The notes: generated from the letters alone by a model not told the origin. A DNA stretch of 64,000 bases from Cladopsammia gracilis (GCA_022457155.1 JAJGOT010000273.1:692001-756000); one strand, 5' to 3'. Numbered from the stretch's first letter, positions 32,638 through 42,907 are shown. Program-made: numbers and translations.

Positions 32638-33705
32638 CTAACAGTGTCGGAGGTTCAAGCTGAAGGAACGGGATGTTGAATTTCCATACATGCATGTAAG
32701 GATGTTTCTAAAAAGTGCACTTACAATGTATTGTTTGGCCACCGCACTCATACCCAGCTTAAGGTTCTTTTTGTAAAAAATGAACTTAAAATATTCCACG
32801 ATATCACCAAAGAGCCATTCTACAGACACTCGAACCTCACTCATAGCAGTGTTAAATGCTCTCATCTCTGGTGTTAGTACTGCTACCTCAGCTTCGCGAA
32901 AAGGAGACATCAGCTGGGGGCGAAGAGGGTACGCGGGATCTCCATATAGGCATAGAGGGTCCCCTCTGGGCGTGTATGCTTCTCTTTGTAGTATGTTTAA
33001 AAGACCAGAATCTTTTAACATACCTGCATCATGACGACGGCCTTCTACAGGGCTGTACAAGTTAGCTATAAGTCCATTTGGAATTGCTACAGACTGAAAT
33101 TTTAGCGAATGCACTCGCTTATGTCCATTATAAAGTATCCGTTGGTTTTCACCTGGCCTTGAAATCTGACGAACCGTCCCATCTATGAATCCAAAACAGT
33201 TAGTTAGCGGGCTGCCTTTCCTTGTTATGGCCCGGGCATAACACTCTAGATTAGCCGGCGATAGAAACGGCTGGTTCCAAGAAGTCAAGCGATGGCCGTG
33301 ATTGTCATAGATCCAGTCAAGCACTGTACTTGTTATCATGCAGAGTTCGGGCACAGGTCTGACAAAACGATGGATAAGATCATGAAAACGGCAAGGGTAA
33401 GACAGCCTTCGCAACAGTAAACATAAAGCCTCTTCTCCGGGACAAATTGTGCCTTGAGAACATCTAAAAATATCTGGAATTTGGAGAGCGGCTGCTAGCC
33501 TAGGAATGTCTTCTTTTTCCACCCTAAAATCTGCTTTACATTCGCTGTTTTCTAAGTCATCTAATTGAAATGAGTCATACTCCCAGTAAGGAAAACATAA
33601 ATTAACTGACTCGTACTCTTTGTAAAGGATAAGAAACACTTTATCACTGATGTGGCCAGCAGCATAGGAGCAAATTAACGCATCTCGAACATCCTGGAAC
33701 GACAT
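32638..33705 (-). CDS. Harbinger transposase, 355 aa, intact
   Basis: Uninterrupted frame from ATG 33705 to the stop at 32638. The DDE nuclease fold is clear: first Asp in CFGFIDGTVRQISRP, second Asp in LYGDPAYPL, Glu in VSVEWLFGDI. NGHKRVHSLKFQ and RRHDAGMLKDSG lie between, as expected for the HARBI1 family, which recognises its ends with the Myb-like partner and inserts at 3-bp TWA sites. The length agrees with known family members. The start is supported by the first ATG after the 5' non-coding 200 bp inside the right end. Both genes being open is unusual in this otherwise decayed window. Confidence 0.92.
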   Translation of the reverse strand: MSFQDVRDALICSYAAGHISDKVFLILYKEYESVNLCFPYWEYDSFQLDDLENSECKADFRVEKEDIPRLAAALQIPDIFRCSQGTICPGEEALCLLLRRLSYPCRFHDLIHRFVRPVPELCMITSTVLDWIYDNHGHRLTSWNQPFLSPANLECYARAITRKGSPLTNCFGFIDGTVRQISRPGENQRILYNGHKRVHSLKFQSVAIPNGLIANLYSPVEGRRHDAGMLKDSGLLNILQREAYTPRGDPLCLYGDPAYPLRPQLMSPFREAEVAVLTPEMRAFNTAMSEVRVSVEWLFGDIVEYFKFIFYKKNLKLGMSAVAKQYIVSALFRNILTCMYGNSTSRSFSLNLRHC

Positions 33706-33906
33706 TTGTAACCTTTCCGTTCGAAAACGTTTACTAACAGTTCATAAAAGTAGTTTTAATTTGTTTGTTTATCAAATTTGCTGTTAGCGGCACCAAGCGC
33801 CACCGTTCCCGCCAAAAGTGTTCGTAGTCGCCCCAGTCCCCAAGGATGCTCTCAAAGACACGTCCAACCGTAGCTCTTTAACCGCAGTCTCCTATCTTAA
33901 ATTCCC

Positions 33907-34094
33907 TAATAACTGTTGTTACAGTTAAACGCTGCTCAGTACTTCCCTCTTCTTTTCGATTTACTGCTGGGAGTATCTTTGGCGTCTAAATTTTCATCCA
34001 TCGCCGAAAGAAATACAATAACTTAGCTAGAAAACCTAATTAAACTCGTGAACAACTCGTTCGCCCTCTGAAACTTCTCTTCGACGCGAAACAC
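33907..34094 (-). pseudogene. 5' part of the ISL2EU transposase gene
   Basis: Between the Harbinger end and the ISL2EU inverted repeat, the minus strand has ATG near 34000 (MDENLDAKDTPSS...) and then, in a shifted frame, a stretch ending at the Harbinger junction that continues in frame into 30670-29943. A one-base frame change separates the two frames. Confidence 0.55.
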
Positions 34095-34169
34095 GGGTCA
34101 CCTCCAGCCTCGCTATCAAGTTTGCGCGGTTACTATTCCAATATGGCGCCGGGAACTGTAAAAAGGGCT
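34095..34169 (-). repeat. ISL2EU right terminal inverted repeat
   Basis: Exact inverse of 27010-27084. Confidence 0.95.
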
Positions 34170-34836
34170 ATTGTCAGACCAGTAACAATAGTTCCTGCTG
34201 GTTTTGAAATAAAGGCGTATAAAATGGTGTTATTTGCAATAGTGGCTGAAAAATACCAAAAAGGCAACTAAGGATTATCTATGTATTTATATCTTTTCGT
34301 CAGTATTCAATATGTAAACTACAAACCTCTCGAGTGTGAAGTAAAGTCGATTCCAGCCACAAATCTACTTACACTTTTAGGGTTAATACAGTGTGCTGGT
34401 CTGTTATTATCACAATTTAATCGAAGAAAACTTGCTGGGGTCTACTGCCTAAAAATCACTGTAACAGATTTGTAATTGATCCATATTGGTTGACAATTTG
34501 GTGAATTTTATGTTATAATCTAAAAATTTATTTCCGTTGTTGCCGTGCTTCTTCTCGCAATCAGGCAATCCAGTGTTTTGCAATGATTACAAGGCTTGCT
34601 ACTTCACCCATTTAGTGCTGATTAATTACATTTCTCAACATATTTGGTTTATAGACTCTGTCGACCAAGATACAATCCACGCCTAGCTGAGATTTTGTAT
34701 CATACGAATCCTCTAAGTTTTGCATCGGTACTCTAAGCTGTCGAAATTTGCTTTCATCCAAGCCATCCTTGTATAGATGATCTTCATCTAATTTCAGTTG
34801 ATGTAATTGTGAGTAATGTCTTAAATATGCCAAAAG
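34170..34836. repeat. dispersed repeat R, copy B, right part
   Basis: Continues copy B after the ISL2EU insertion and matches 3135-3836 in copy A. A minus-strand frame of 73 codons (34833-34612: HQLKLDEDHLYKDGLDE, RQLRVPMQNLEDSYDTK) looks coding in composition and is recognisable but broken in copy A. I do not know this protein. Confidence 0.8.
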
Positions 34837-34881
34837 GCAGCAAGTGATCTCTAGATCTGGACCAAAACACCAATCATTAAT

Positions 34882-35613
34882 CCAAGCAAGGAACTCAAAG
34901 GTAAAACAGATTACAGTTTTCGATGAGAATTTATGTTGATATCAATCTGTGAGTGACTTTTTATTAGTGTTATTGTTAGTTTTGGAGAATTGATTTTAAA
35001 TTGTGCCTAAATTTAGTTGTATCGATCTCTTGAATTTCATCGAAGAAAGCTTGAACTCGATGAGCTATAATTAAATGGTACGCGTTTTGCTTTTAAACGT
35101 AAACTAATGGAGATTTGAATAAATTTTTTGGAAAGAAGTTAGTGTTGTCCATTTTTATGTGTTTGTTCATTCATTAGATAGATTGAAAAGCGATTTTATG
35201 TAAACAAAACAAGACTTTGATTTTATAGTACAGTTCTATCTTCACTCGCATCGCCTTATGCAAATATGTTTGTGTATTTTTGCAATTTTTGATTTTCAAA
35301 TCAGTTTCTTGGGCAATTTTTGACAAACATAAACTGTATTTTATTCGGAAACTAGTGGTACTATTTATTCTAGACAGAGAAAAGTTGTTTTTGTGAACTT
35401 TTGTACGGTCTATAAAAATGTACTGTGCAGACGGGCGCGTAATACTGTTTTTGAGAATTGCTAAAATTGAAAATAGCCCGTTCGTCAATCTTAATTCTTG
35501 TGCTTCCAACCTTTCACCTTAGTTAAGTTTCGCCTTAGTTAAGTTTTACCTTAGTTAAGCTTGTTCAAAGTGCGACACTGTTAGGCTTGGGCTATGTATA
35601 TATATTACACTTG
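34882..35613. repeat. dispersed repeat S, copy 2
   Basis: Homologous to 18203-18942 and 59982-60676. The antisense frame 35509-35174 (111 codons) is open and nearly the same protein as in copy 1. Confidence 0.8.
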
Positions 35614-36757
35614 CCTACAGAAACCAGAGTTGAGTACTGGCATAGCTGGGTGCGTGTCACTTGAAGTGCCCCTTCTCTGACCCCTAAAATTGCCTCACTC
35701 TGTTGCATAACTTTTGGAATTCATATTTAAGTCGCTTTTAACTATATTTATCTGAAGGTCAACTGGTATATGACTTATTGTTTCTTTTGGACGAGGAACT
35801 GACCAGTGTTCAGTTATGTGCGTTGCCCATGGAGATGCGCAACACTGAACAGCTTTTGGCTTCTGTTGGTTTCCTTGCGTACAAGTGATTCTTTAACAGA
35901 GGGCAATAATGCCCTTAAATTTTATGGCCTTGAGTCGTTCTACGGAGATAAGGGACATAGAATAACAGTGAAGAAGAAACAGACCAGCAGTCTGCTGTTT
36001 CCAGAATAATATGCATATCAGTTAAATGTCAGGTCAGTCAGCAATTTAGATTGTTTAAATTAGTTACTGTTCAGTAACAATAACAAGTTACTGTAACAGT
36101 AATCAGTTTTGGGGGAATTCTTTGGATTTGACTTCAGCACTTAACCTGCCTGGGAAAAAATGGCAAGATGGTTTGTACCATAGTGTGACATGGCACCTTT
36201 AAGGAAGGGCTCACATTGAAGCATTCCATAATATCATTTGGTTTGGTTTGTTGCTAACCTTGATTGTCAATAAATTATAAGAAAGATGTTATGTTCAGCA
36301 TATCCATGCATGGACCAAAATTGAACCCATAAACTTGCATACACCAGTTGGATGTTCTATAACCACTGAGTTACTGGGGGACTTGTGGCAAGCTACTCTT
36401 GAGTTGCGCCATTTACAAGCCAGACTAGGGTTCTATGTGACAAGCAGCCTGTATACAGCTAAATGTAGGATCAGCCATTTGAAAAGCATCATGTGCGGTG
36501 ACAAAAAAAAAAGAATTATTTTAATGATAAGCCTGAGTCCCCTCAGGTACTGAGAATTTTTCTGTCCCACAGTACAATTGGTAAACATATTCTTTCTACC
36601 TTATTCCATGACCAATTAAGCTTAAATTTACAATCTTTGTCTTTATCACCATATTAAAAGTTGCCAGGTTTCATTAATATTTTGATTCTGGTAATAAAAT
36701 TGCATGTTCTGTGTGATATTACTGACTGCTGGCCAACTTGATTACATTATTTTATAG
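35614..36757. other. no recognisable gene
   Basis: Ordinary AT-rich sequence with short open frames only. Confidence 0.35.
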
Positions 36758-36901
36758 GTCCAACTGAGCTTGAAATACTCAGACATCGAAGAGGGTGTTG
36801 AGCAAGCGCTTCCCTTGGAAAAGCTGAAGAGCTACACTGATTTGAATACTGCAAAGAACTTGGTCTTAAACAGAATAACCTTCTGTCAGTCACGTGTTAA
36901 T
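36758..36901 (+). CDS. orphan exon, 48 codons, unknown protein
   Basis: Strong acceptor (TATTTTATAG) and consensus donor (AAT/GTAAGTG) enclose exactly 144 nt that are open in one frame: VQLSLKYSDIEEGVEQAL, LEKLKSYTDLNTAKN, ITFCQSRVN. The charged, helical composition looks coding. No homologous domain is recognised and no partner exon nearby was found. Either a host-gene exon or a remnant. Confidence 0.4.
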
Positions 36902-37377
36902 GTAAGTGCATATTATGTTGTAATCATTAAGTCACAGTACTAATACATTTGTATGGTTCGACATCTTCACTTCATCTTCCCTGCCAGTTGCCTGGGGCAA
37001 GTAAAAATTAAGCCGGGCTAATACATTTGTATTGTATTTCACATTCAGTAGTCCATAGCATGAGTCCAGAAATGCTTGGGGATTTAGTCACATTTACATT
37101 CCTGAGCACAAAAAATGATTTAGCTTTTGTCTTGAAAAATTGTCAAAGCCATCACATTTGATTCCAAAAAAATCTCGTTTGTATTGGTAATTTGGCTGTA
37201 ACAGACTGTCTTGAATCAAGAAAATTCAGAAAAGGCTGCGTGATTTGAAATTGCCCTACAATGCATTGCAAACTACAAACTTATAACAACATGTCATATA
37301 TGGATTGTCTCTCAGTGAAAATCCAAAATGGCAAATGACCAACCAATTGTAATAACATTATTTCAATGTCCTATCAG
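36902..37377. other. no recognisable gene
   Basis: Nothing distinctive before the tandem array. Confidence 0.35.
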
Positions 37378-37521
37378 CATCTCACTTTAGCCAGCTCGCT
37401 TTAGTCATCTCGATTTTACCAGCTTGCTTAGTCATCTTGTCATCTCGCTGTAGTTATCTTGCTTTAGTCATCTCGCCATAGTTTTGAGTCATCTTGCCAT
37501 AGTTATCTTGTCATCTCGCAA
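37378..37521. repeat. degenerate tandem array next to the viral segment
   Basis: About nine units of roughly 14-17 bp (TAGTCATCTCGCTT, TAGTTATCTTGC and variants). The array ends a few bases before an ATG that begins a short acidic frame leading to the polymerase region. Confidence 0.8.
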
Positions 37522-37600
37522 AATGTCAGAAGACATTTCTTCGGAGGATTTGAACACCTCCATGGACGATTGGGAAACCCAACAGTTATTATGATATCAG

Positions 37601-39706
37601 TTGATTTTAGTGGACGCAGACCATAGCTATGATGTACGCTCCTTCTCCGGCACCTCCGACAAACAGATCGTCTTACTGTACAGCGACAAACACGACACTA
37701 TCAAGTCATTGAAAACATTCCTTAACAAGAGCTATCTCTGCGTCCACTGCCTGAAAGGGTACGACCATCTTGGCCAACACGCTTGCACTGTCAATAAGCA
37801 GCATTGTAATGCTTGCCTCCAAGAGGGATGTCCCGATTTTCTTGACTGTCAATGCAAGAAGATCCCTCCCAATGAACAGTGTCATTATTGCCTTCGCAAC
37901 TTCTACGGTCCGGTCTGTCTGGAAACACATCGCCTCAAAGGTCAAAACAGGAAACCGCTCGCCGATAAAATCACCAAGAGCGCCTGTACCACCCGCAGAC
38001 TCTGCCCGTCATGTTCTATTCTATTGCGAACATGTAAGGAACAAAAACATCACAAGTGTGGCTATTACGACTGCCCCTCCTGCAAACTATACGTCGAGAT
38101 TCAATCCCACCAATGTTTCCTCCAAGTGGAACAAGAAGAAGAAGACGACGCCTTGGAGGAAGAGGATGATGAAGACAAAAAACATCCACCGATACATGTG
38201 TTCTTCGATATTGAAGCAACCCAAGAACATGAATTAACATCGTGCCAATCTGTTGATCGCCGAAACCGGCGAGGATGAGGAACAATATGTGTTTAAGGGA
38301 GAAGAGTGTGTCAAACACTTTCTAGACTTTCTAGAAACATTAACAGAGGACGACGAGCAGGATGTAGTAGTCTTAGCCCATAACTTCCAAGGGTACGATG
38401 GGCATTTCATAGTGGACGAATACCACAAGCAAGGACGAATCCTGAAACAAATCAGAAACGGCACAAAACTCCTTCAAGTGACGACCGACAAGATCCGCTT
38501 CATTGACTCATTGCCTTTCCTGGCGATGTCGCTCGCTGCCTTCCCAAAAACCCTTGAACTCAGAGATCTCAAAAAAGGATATTTTCCGCACAAGTTTAAC
38601 ATTTCATCGAACCAAGAGTACGTGGGAGCCATTCCAGCCAAGGGCTACTACATGCCGGAGACATGAAAAAGAAAAAAGAAATTCGTCACCTGGCACAACA
38701 AGCAGGTCGCGGACAATGTTTTATTTGATTTCGCCTAAGAGTTGGAGGCCTATTGTCGGTCTGATGTCCGATTACTGAAGGAAGGTTGTCTCGAATTTCA
38801 GCGACTCTTTGAGCATCATAGCCACTTTAATCCATTTGAACAAATGACCATTGCCTCCACATGTAATAGAGATCTATGCAAAAACCGCATGAAACCAGAT
38901 ACCATCGCGAGCGAACCCCTACATGGATGGTGTAGAAACAACAACCATTCCAAAACGTTGATGGAATGGCTGTATTTCGTAGAGGAGACCTTACAAGTAG
39001 AATTAAACGACACCCTGTCCGAGTCTGAACGAGAGCAACTTGAATATATGGACTCGCACTATGCCCCCACACGTCATCCCATCCTTCAACATGCCAGAAG
39101 CACCCATGGCGAATTCAAGATTCCAGAGTCCCGTTACTCTGCTGACAGTTATGATGCGGCCACCAATACTATCTACGAGTTCCATGCATGCTTCTGGCAC
39201 GGCTGCCCAAAATGTTTCCCTCCTCAAAGGACCGAAACGCATGTTCATCATCTAGGAGTCAACATGGCTGGAGTGTATAAACAGACCCAAAAGAAAATGG
39301 ACTTTCTACGCGCCAAAGGCTACCGTCTCGTGGAGATGTGGGAGTGTCAATGGTCCATGCTCACATACGAGAGTACATGACTGGACGTTGCCTCGTCCCA
39401 GAACCCCTCAATCCCCGAGACGCGTTTTTCGGAGGAAGAACGAATGCCATCAAGTTGTTCCATCATGCCACCAGGGAGGAAAAGATCAAGTATTATGACT
39501 TTAGCTCACTCTACCCCTGGATCAATAAGATGCAACAGTACCCCGTGGGCCATCCCGTCTTCCTCCACAATGTCGCGCCGCAAGACCTGTCTCGCTACTT
39601 TGGTATGGCCCCATGTACCGTGCTGCCACCCAAAGACCTCTACCAACCAGTGTTGCCGTACCGTTTTAACGACAAGTTAACCTTCCCCTCTGTGCTGCCT
39701 GTGTGA
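37601..39706 (+). pseudogene. protein-primed family B DNA polymerase, broken and truncated
   Basis: Four open pieces in two frames cover the N-terminal two thirds. Piece 1 (37601-38278) has a Cys/His-rich region with many CxxC pairs, then Exo I (FFDIEA). Piece 2 (38253-38666) has Exo II (AHNFQGYDGHF). Piece 3 (38742-39380), in the same frame as piece 2 but after two stops, has Exo III (YCRSDVRLL). Piece 4 (39338-39706) has palm motif A (DFSSLYPWINK). At least two frameshifts and two stops separate them. The frame ends at 39706 before motifs B and C, so no active polymerase can be made. It was a replicative enzyme of a virus-like element. Confidence 0.85.
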
Positions 39707-39880
39707 AGGAACAAATGTCTCTGAAACACACTCGGATCATAGCGACATGTCCCGCAATGTAAACTTAGCTTTTTTCAATAAATTTTTTATATTCTTTGGC
39801 AGAAAATATTTTGACATTAAATTTTTAACTTGAATTACATGACCAAAAGATACATGTCTAGAGTCTCAGAAGTTCATCCA

Positions 39881-40183
39881 TTACAATTTTAACTTGGTCT
39901 TGGCTTGCATGATTTTTTTCACAATTTTTTCTGTTCTGGTTTTTTTCCCGCGGAGGCTTGTTATCTTTTTTATCAACTTGCGGTCCGCAACATGTTTGTC
40001 CCTCAAATTCTTGGCTTTGGCATAATCCATGTCATGTTGTTTTGAAATCTTGTCCAAACGATTGATCCCAGGATCCCCGCATTTTAATCTCTTTTCCAAA
40101 TGGGTCCCAGGGCCCATGTACTGATAACCAGGCCAACGAAATTCAATACCCGTCTTGGCTAATGCTTTCTGAAGATCTATCAC
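39881..40183 (-). CDS. phospholipase A2-like virion protein
   Basis: 100-codon frame. A Gly-rich calcium-loop-like motif (YMGPGTHLE) is followed by ISKQHDMDYAKA, with the His-Asp pair expected at a phospholipase A2 active site. This is the arrangement seen in small viral PLA2 domains that help breach membranes during entry. A basic C-terminus (KKTRTEKIVKK) follows. The frame is complete from ATG to stop. Similar PLA2-like genes occur in Polinton/adintovirus-type elements. Function in this copy is unproven and the locus is a relic. Confidence 0.7.
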   Translation of the reverse strand: MIDLQKALAKTGIEFRWPGYQYMGPGTHLEKRLKCGDPGINRLDKISKQHDMDYAKAKNLRDKHVADRKLIKKITSLRGKKTRTEKIVKKIMQAKTKLKL

Positions 40184-40248
40184 TATACCGCGGTGAGGTG
40201 TGATAGGGTTTCTTCGGCGCTCTCTTTTTCCTCATGCTTTTCGTTTGT

Positions 40249-40464
40249 TCACGTATGGAGTTGTTTATCCAAATCTTCTTTCAATCCTGGGAGCATATTG
40301 GATGCCAAAGCCACTTCTCGTTCAGCGGCTAAACGTGCCATTTTGGTCAAGACATTATTTTCCAGCAAGGTCTTCTTGTGCTTTTGGACCAAACGATCCA
40401 TCTCATCAGGAGACACAAGATACTTTTTTTCAAAACTCATTGTTTGAATCCCAGTATCAAACAA
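40249..40464 (-). CDS. small protein of the viral segment, unknown
   Basis: A 71-codon frame with an internal ATG (MSFEKKYLVSPDEMDRL) nine codons in, which is the likelier start. The acidic/basic helical composition suggests a coiled coil. Comparable short proteins occur next to the basic core-like genes in Polinton-type elements. The role is unknown. It is codirectional with the PLA2-like gene, 65 bp away. Confidence 0.5.
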   Translation of the reverse strand: MFDTGIQTMSFEKKYLVSPDEMDRLVQKHKKTLLENNVLTKMARLAAEREVALASNMLPGLKEDLDKQLHT

Positions 40465-40615
40465 AGATCCTCTATATATCAGTGTATCGTGTCATAACCG
40501 TCGCTACTGCTTGCAGAATATAGTCTTCTTTGACTCGGGGTATTGGGGAGGCACGAAGAATCGTCCAAGAGTGTCTGCAACAATGTCACCAAGAGTTTAA
40601 ACACCCAAATCAACA

Positions 40616-40939
40616 TCAGGATCTTTTCATACATTCCGTGCATACAGTGTTCAATCCCAACCAGAACCCTGAACCGGTCTGAGCCATCCACAGAGCACGT
40701 CTTCTTTTCAAGGAATTCTTTCTCTTTCCCAGTTCTCTCAACGTTTTCTTGTATGGTGCAAGGGTCCGTAACGTCTTGGGCCCTAACAGAGTATTTCCTT
40801 TCAAGGTGTTCAACACCAAAGCGCTCAAACTATTGATCTGATCCGCATTGGCATGTTGTAGTCGGGCTTTTCGAACATGTTTGTCTTTCTCTTGAAGGAC
40901 CCTTTGCATGAAAGGTGGTTGTCTCACGAGAGGATGCAT
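40616..40939 (-). CDS. basic core-like protein of the viral segment
   Basis: The ATG at 40939 overlaps the stop of the upstream gene in TAATG and opens 107 codons. It holds QINSLSALVLNTLKGN, then TLRTLAPYKKTLRELGKRK and SLKRRRALW. This Leu-rich helix plus Arg/Lys run is typical of a protein that recurs in Polinton-like elements and is thought to be virion- or core-associated. The C-terminus may have drifted. Confidence 0.6.
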   Translation of the reverse strand: MHPLVRQPPFMQRVLQEKDKHVRKARLQHANADQINSLSALVLNTLKGNTLLGPKTLRTLAPYKKTLRELGKRKNSLKRRRALWMAQTGSGFWLGLNTVCTECMKRS

Positions 40940-41133
40940 TATCTTTTCCGTTTTCGATAATGTTGTACGTTGTCTTTTATACCCTTGAAGGCTTGTTTGG
41001 CCAATAAAAATCCCAATGAACCGAAACTTGGAGCGGGACCCGATAAGAACATGGAGGCGCCTTGAGCAATCTTGTCCTCCAAAGTCGGTTTTTTCTTGAA
41101 CAGGGCACCACCCCTTTGTCGTTTTCTCCTCAC
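40939..41133 (-). CDS. short basic protein of the viral segment
   Basis: A 64-codon frame starting MRRKRQRGGALFKKK, with a Gly/Ser/Pro-rich hydrophobic middle and a KRKR end. A basic N-terminus with a hydrophobic centre suggests a DNA-binding or membrane-active virion peptide. Its stop overlaps the next start by one base, a compact viral-style junction. Confidence 0.6.
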   Translation of the reverse strand: MRRKRQRGGALFKKKPTLEDKIAQGASMFLSGPAPSFGSLGFLLAKQAFKGIKDNVQHYRKRKR

Positions 41134-41170
41134 AACACGTCACCTGCGTGAGAGCAGCAAGAGCCAACTG

Positions 41171-42900
41171 GCACTGTGCAACAACAGCTCCAGGTCGAGA
41201 AGTTCACAAGCTTGTCAGCTCCTAATAGTGTTCTTCACAGATGAGGAGCTGTTGAATGGTCCTCTTAGTACACCGTCATGGTGTAGGACTCTATGATAGA
41301 CTGGATCCTCGTATCATCAATATCATTTAAGGTAACTTAATGTTTCACAGCCCACATTGTATTTTTATGAAAATAACTAACCTGTTGAGCTATCAAGAAG
41401 ATTACTAATAATTATAATAATTATACTTCTTCCTTCAAGTGGTACAGCTTCTGTCTGCTCTATAAAAATTCTCATTAATGTCATTGATATTTATCACTGA
41501 CATTCAAATTGCTTCTCCTATATCTAACGGTGATCTCTTTTGCACAGAAAAATTTAATATAAAACTTTCAATGATTTTGTCAATCAGTGGTTTAATGCCC
41601 CCAAGCAGTCACTGAAAATTAAGCTAAAGTTGATGTTTAATGTGATTAATGAGCTATATGTGTATAAAAATTATTATTGTAGGTTACTGCAAATCAACAT
41701 CATTTAAAGCTGACAGAGAGGCCAAGGATAGCCACAAGAAAGGCTTAAGTCATGCCATGACTCTAAGCATGAAGCAACTGTGGAGACGAAAGGAAAATAA
41801 GAAAACAACTGCAGAACAGCATTGTGTTAACAGAGCAACCTTCAACATCTGCAGATGCAGATACCAATTTGACAGAAACTGGCTCATCTGATGAAGACAG
41901 CTCATCTCTTGAATCAGACTCAGATGAGGATAATAAAATATTTATTTTTTATTTATTCACACAGTTTAACTATAATTTAGAAATAGATGTCAACTACAAA
42001 GTAATGCAAAAGATAAAAAATTATTAAGATAGAACTGCATTTTAAAAGGATATAATTTATGTAATGGAACAAAACTGAACATGGCATTTTCCAACAATGT
42101 ACACACAAACAATCATTTTGTAATAATTTGGTTATTGCATGATTATTTCAATTCAACAAATACTTGGTTACTTGATTTTTCATGCCACACATAAAACAAC
42201 AATTGTTATATTTAACTTATCAATTATCTCAATTTTAAGTATGTGGAGAGAAAAATTGTAAAATGTGGGTATGTTCTTGGTATATATTTTATCAGACCTT
42301 ATGTTTTATGTTGTATTTTAAAGACATGTTCTTTTTTTATTTTTAATATATGTTCGTGGTGTGTCATTTAAATGTTTTTGGTATGGTCGAACATACCAAA
42401 ACATAACATTTCAAAATGTCAGAGGTATGGTTTAGGTACTTCAAGAATGGTATGGCCTGAGGCATGGTACCGGTGATCACGGCCATAACACCCCGCAAAT
42501 TCACTTAATCCATGCATAAGCATGCATGGAAATCAGAAAGGAACGTTTTAGGCACGATTTCCACACACTTTCTGCACAGTTTGTGCACACTTTATGCAGG
42601 ATTTACGGATTTACGCACAGCTCAAATAACTTGGCTGTATGAGATTTCAGTTAATTTGTCAATTAGACTACTAATTAAATCAACAAGCCATTTTTTTTTC
42701 ATTGATCACTTAAAAGTGCCCATAATCCAATTTTTTTTATTTTCTCACCTGAATCAGAATGTCTCCCAAGGACCTCCTGCAAAAAAAGTTTGCAATTTGA
42801 ATAAAACGCGATTTTTTTATAATTATTTATTGTCTTCAAAATCCAATATTTATGCGGCCTACTTGAGCTGCTGATTTAGAAGGCCGCATGCTCACATAAC
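41171..42900. other. mostly no gene; one weak exon candidate
   Basis: At about 41683-41930 (+) a TTATTGTAG acceptor precedes two overlapping open frames (KGLSHAMTLSMKQLWRRK, and an acidic SSDEDSSSLESDSDED tail) in different frames. Support is weak. 42030-42900 is AT-rich with no gene I can support. Confidence 0.3.
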
Positions 42901-42907
42901 AGGGTAT

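Larger units (their letters stand above)
30671..33906. mobile_element. Harbinger transposon with both genes open
   Basis: Imperfect inverted ends of about 46 bp (GGGAATTTAAGATAGGAGACT at 30671 and its inverse ending at 33906, then a shared TACGGTTGGACG block). Flanks are TTA on the left and TAA on the right, close to the TWA target duplication of Harbinger elements but not identical. It encodes two convergent genes, a Myb-like protein (+) and a DDE transposase (-), as Harbinger elements do. It sits inside the ISL2EU transposase gene, so it is the youngest layer of the nest. Confidence 0.9.
27010..34169. mobile_element. ISL2EU-type DNA transposon, interrupted by a Harbinger element
   Basis: The ends are perfect 75-bp inverted repeats (27010-27084 and 34095-34169, outermost bases AGCCCTTTTTACAG). 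The element is flanked by AT on both sides, and the two other R copies show the site with a single AT, so the target duplication is 2 bp. It encodes a SAP/SWIM/YqaJ-like protein (+) and a DDE_Tnp_4-like transposase (-), the pair known from ISL2EU elements. Without the nested Harbinger element it is about 3.9 kb. Both genes are broken, so this copy is no longer autonomous. Confidence 0.85.
37522..41170. mobile_element. Polinton/adintovirus-like viral segment, degraded and partial
   Basis: A family B DNA polymerase on the plus strand faces at least four small genes on the minus strand (phospholipase A2-like, one unknown, two basic proteins). This gene set belongs to Polinton (Maverick) elements and related adintoviruses. 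No integrase, packaging ATPase, protease or major capsid gene is visible, and no terminal repeats were identified, so this is a fragment. The polymerase is broken at several points, while the minus-strand frames are mostly intact. Confidence 0.75.
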
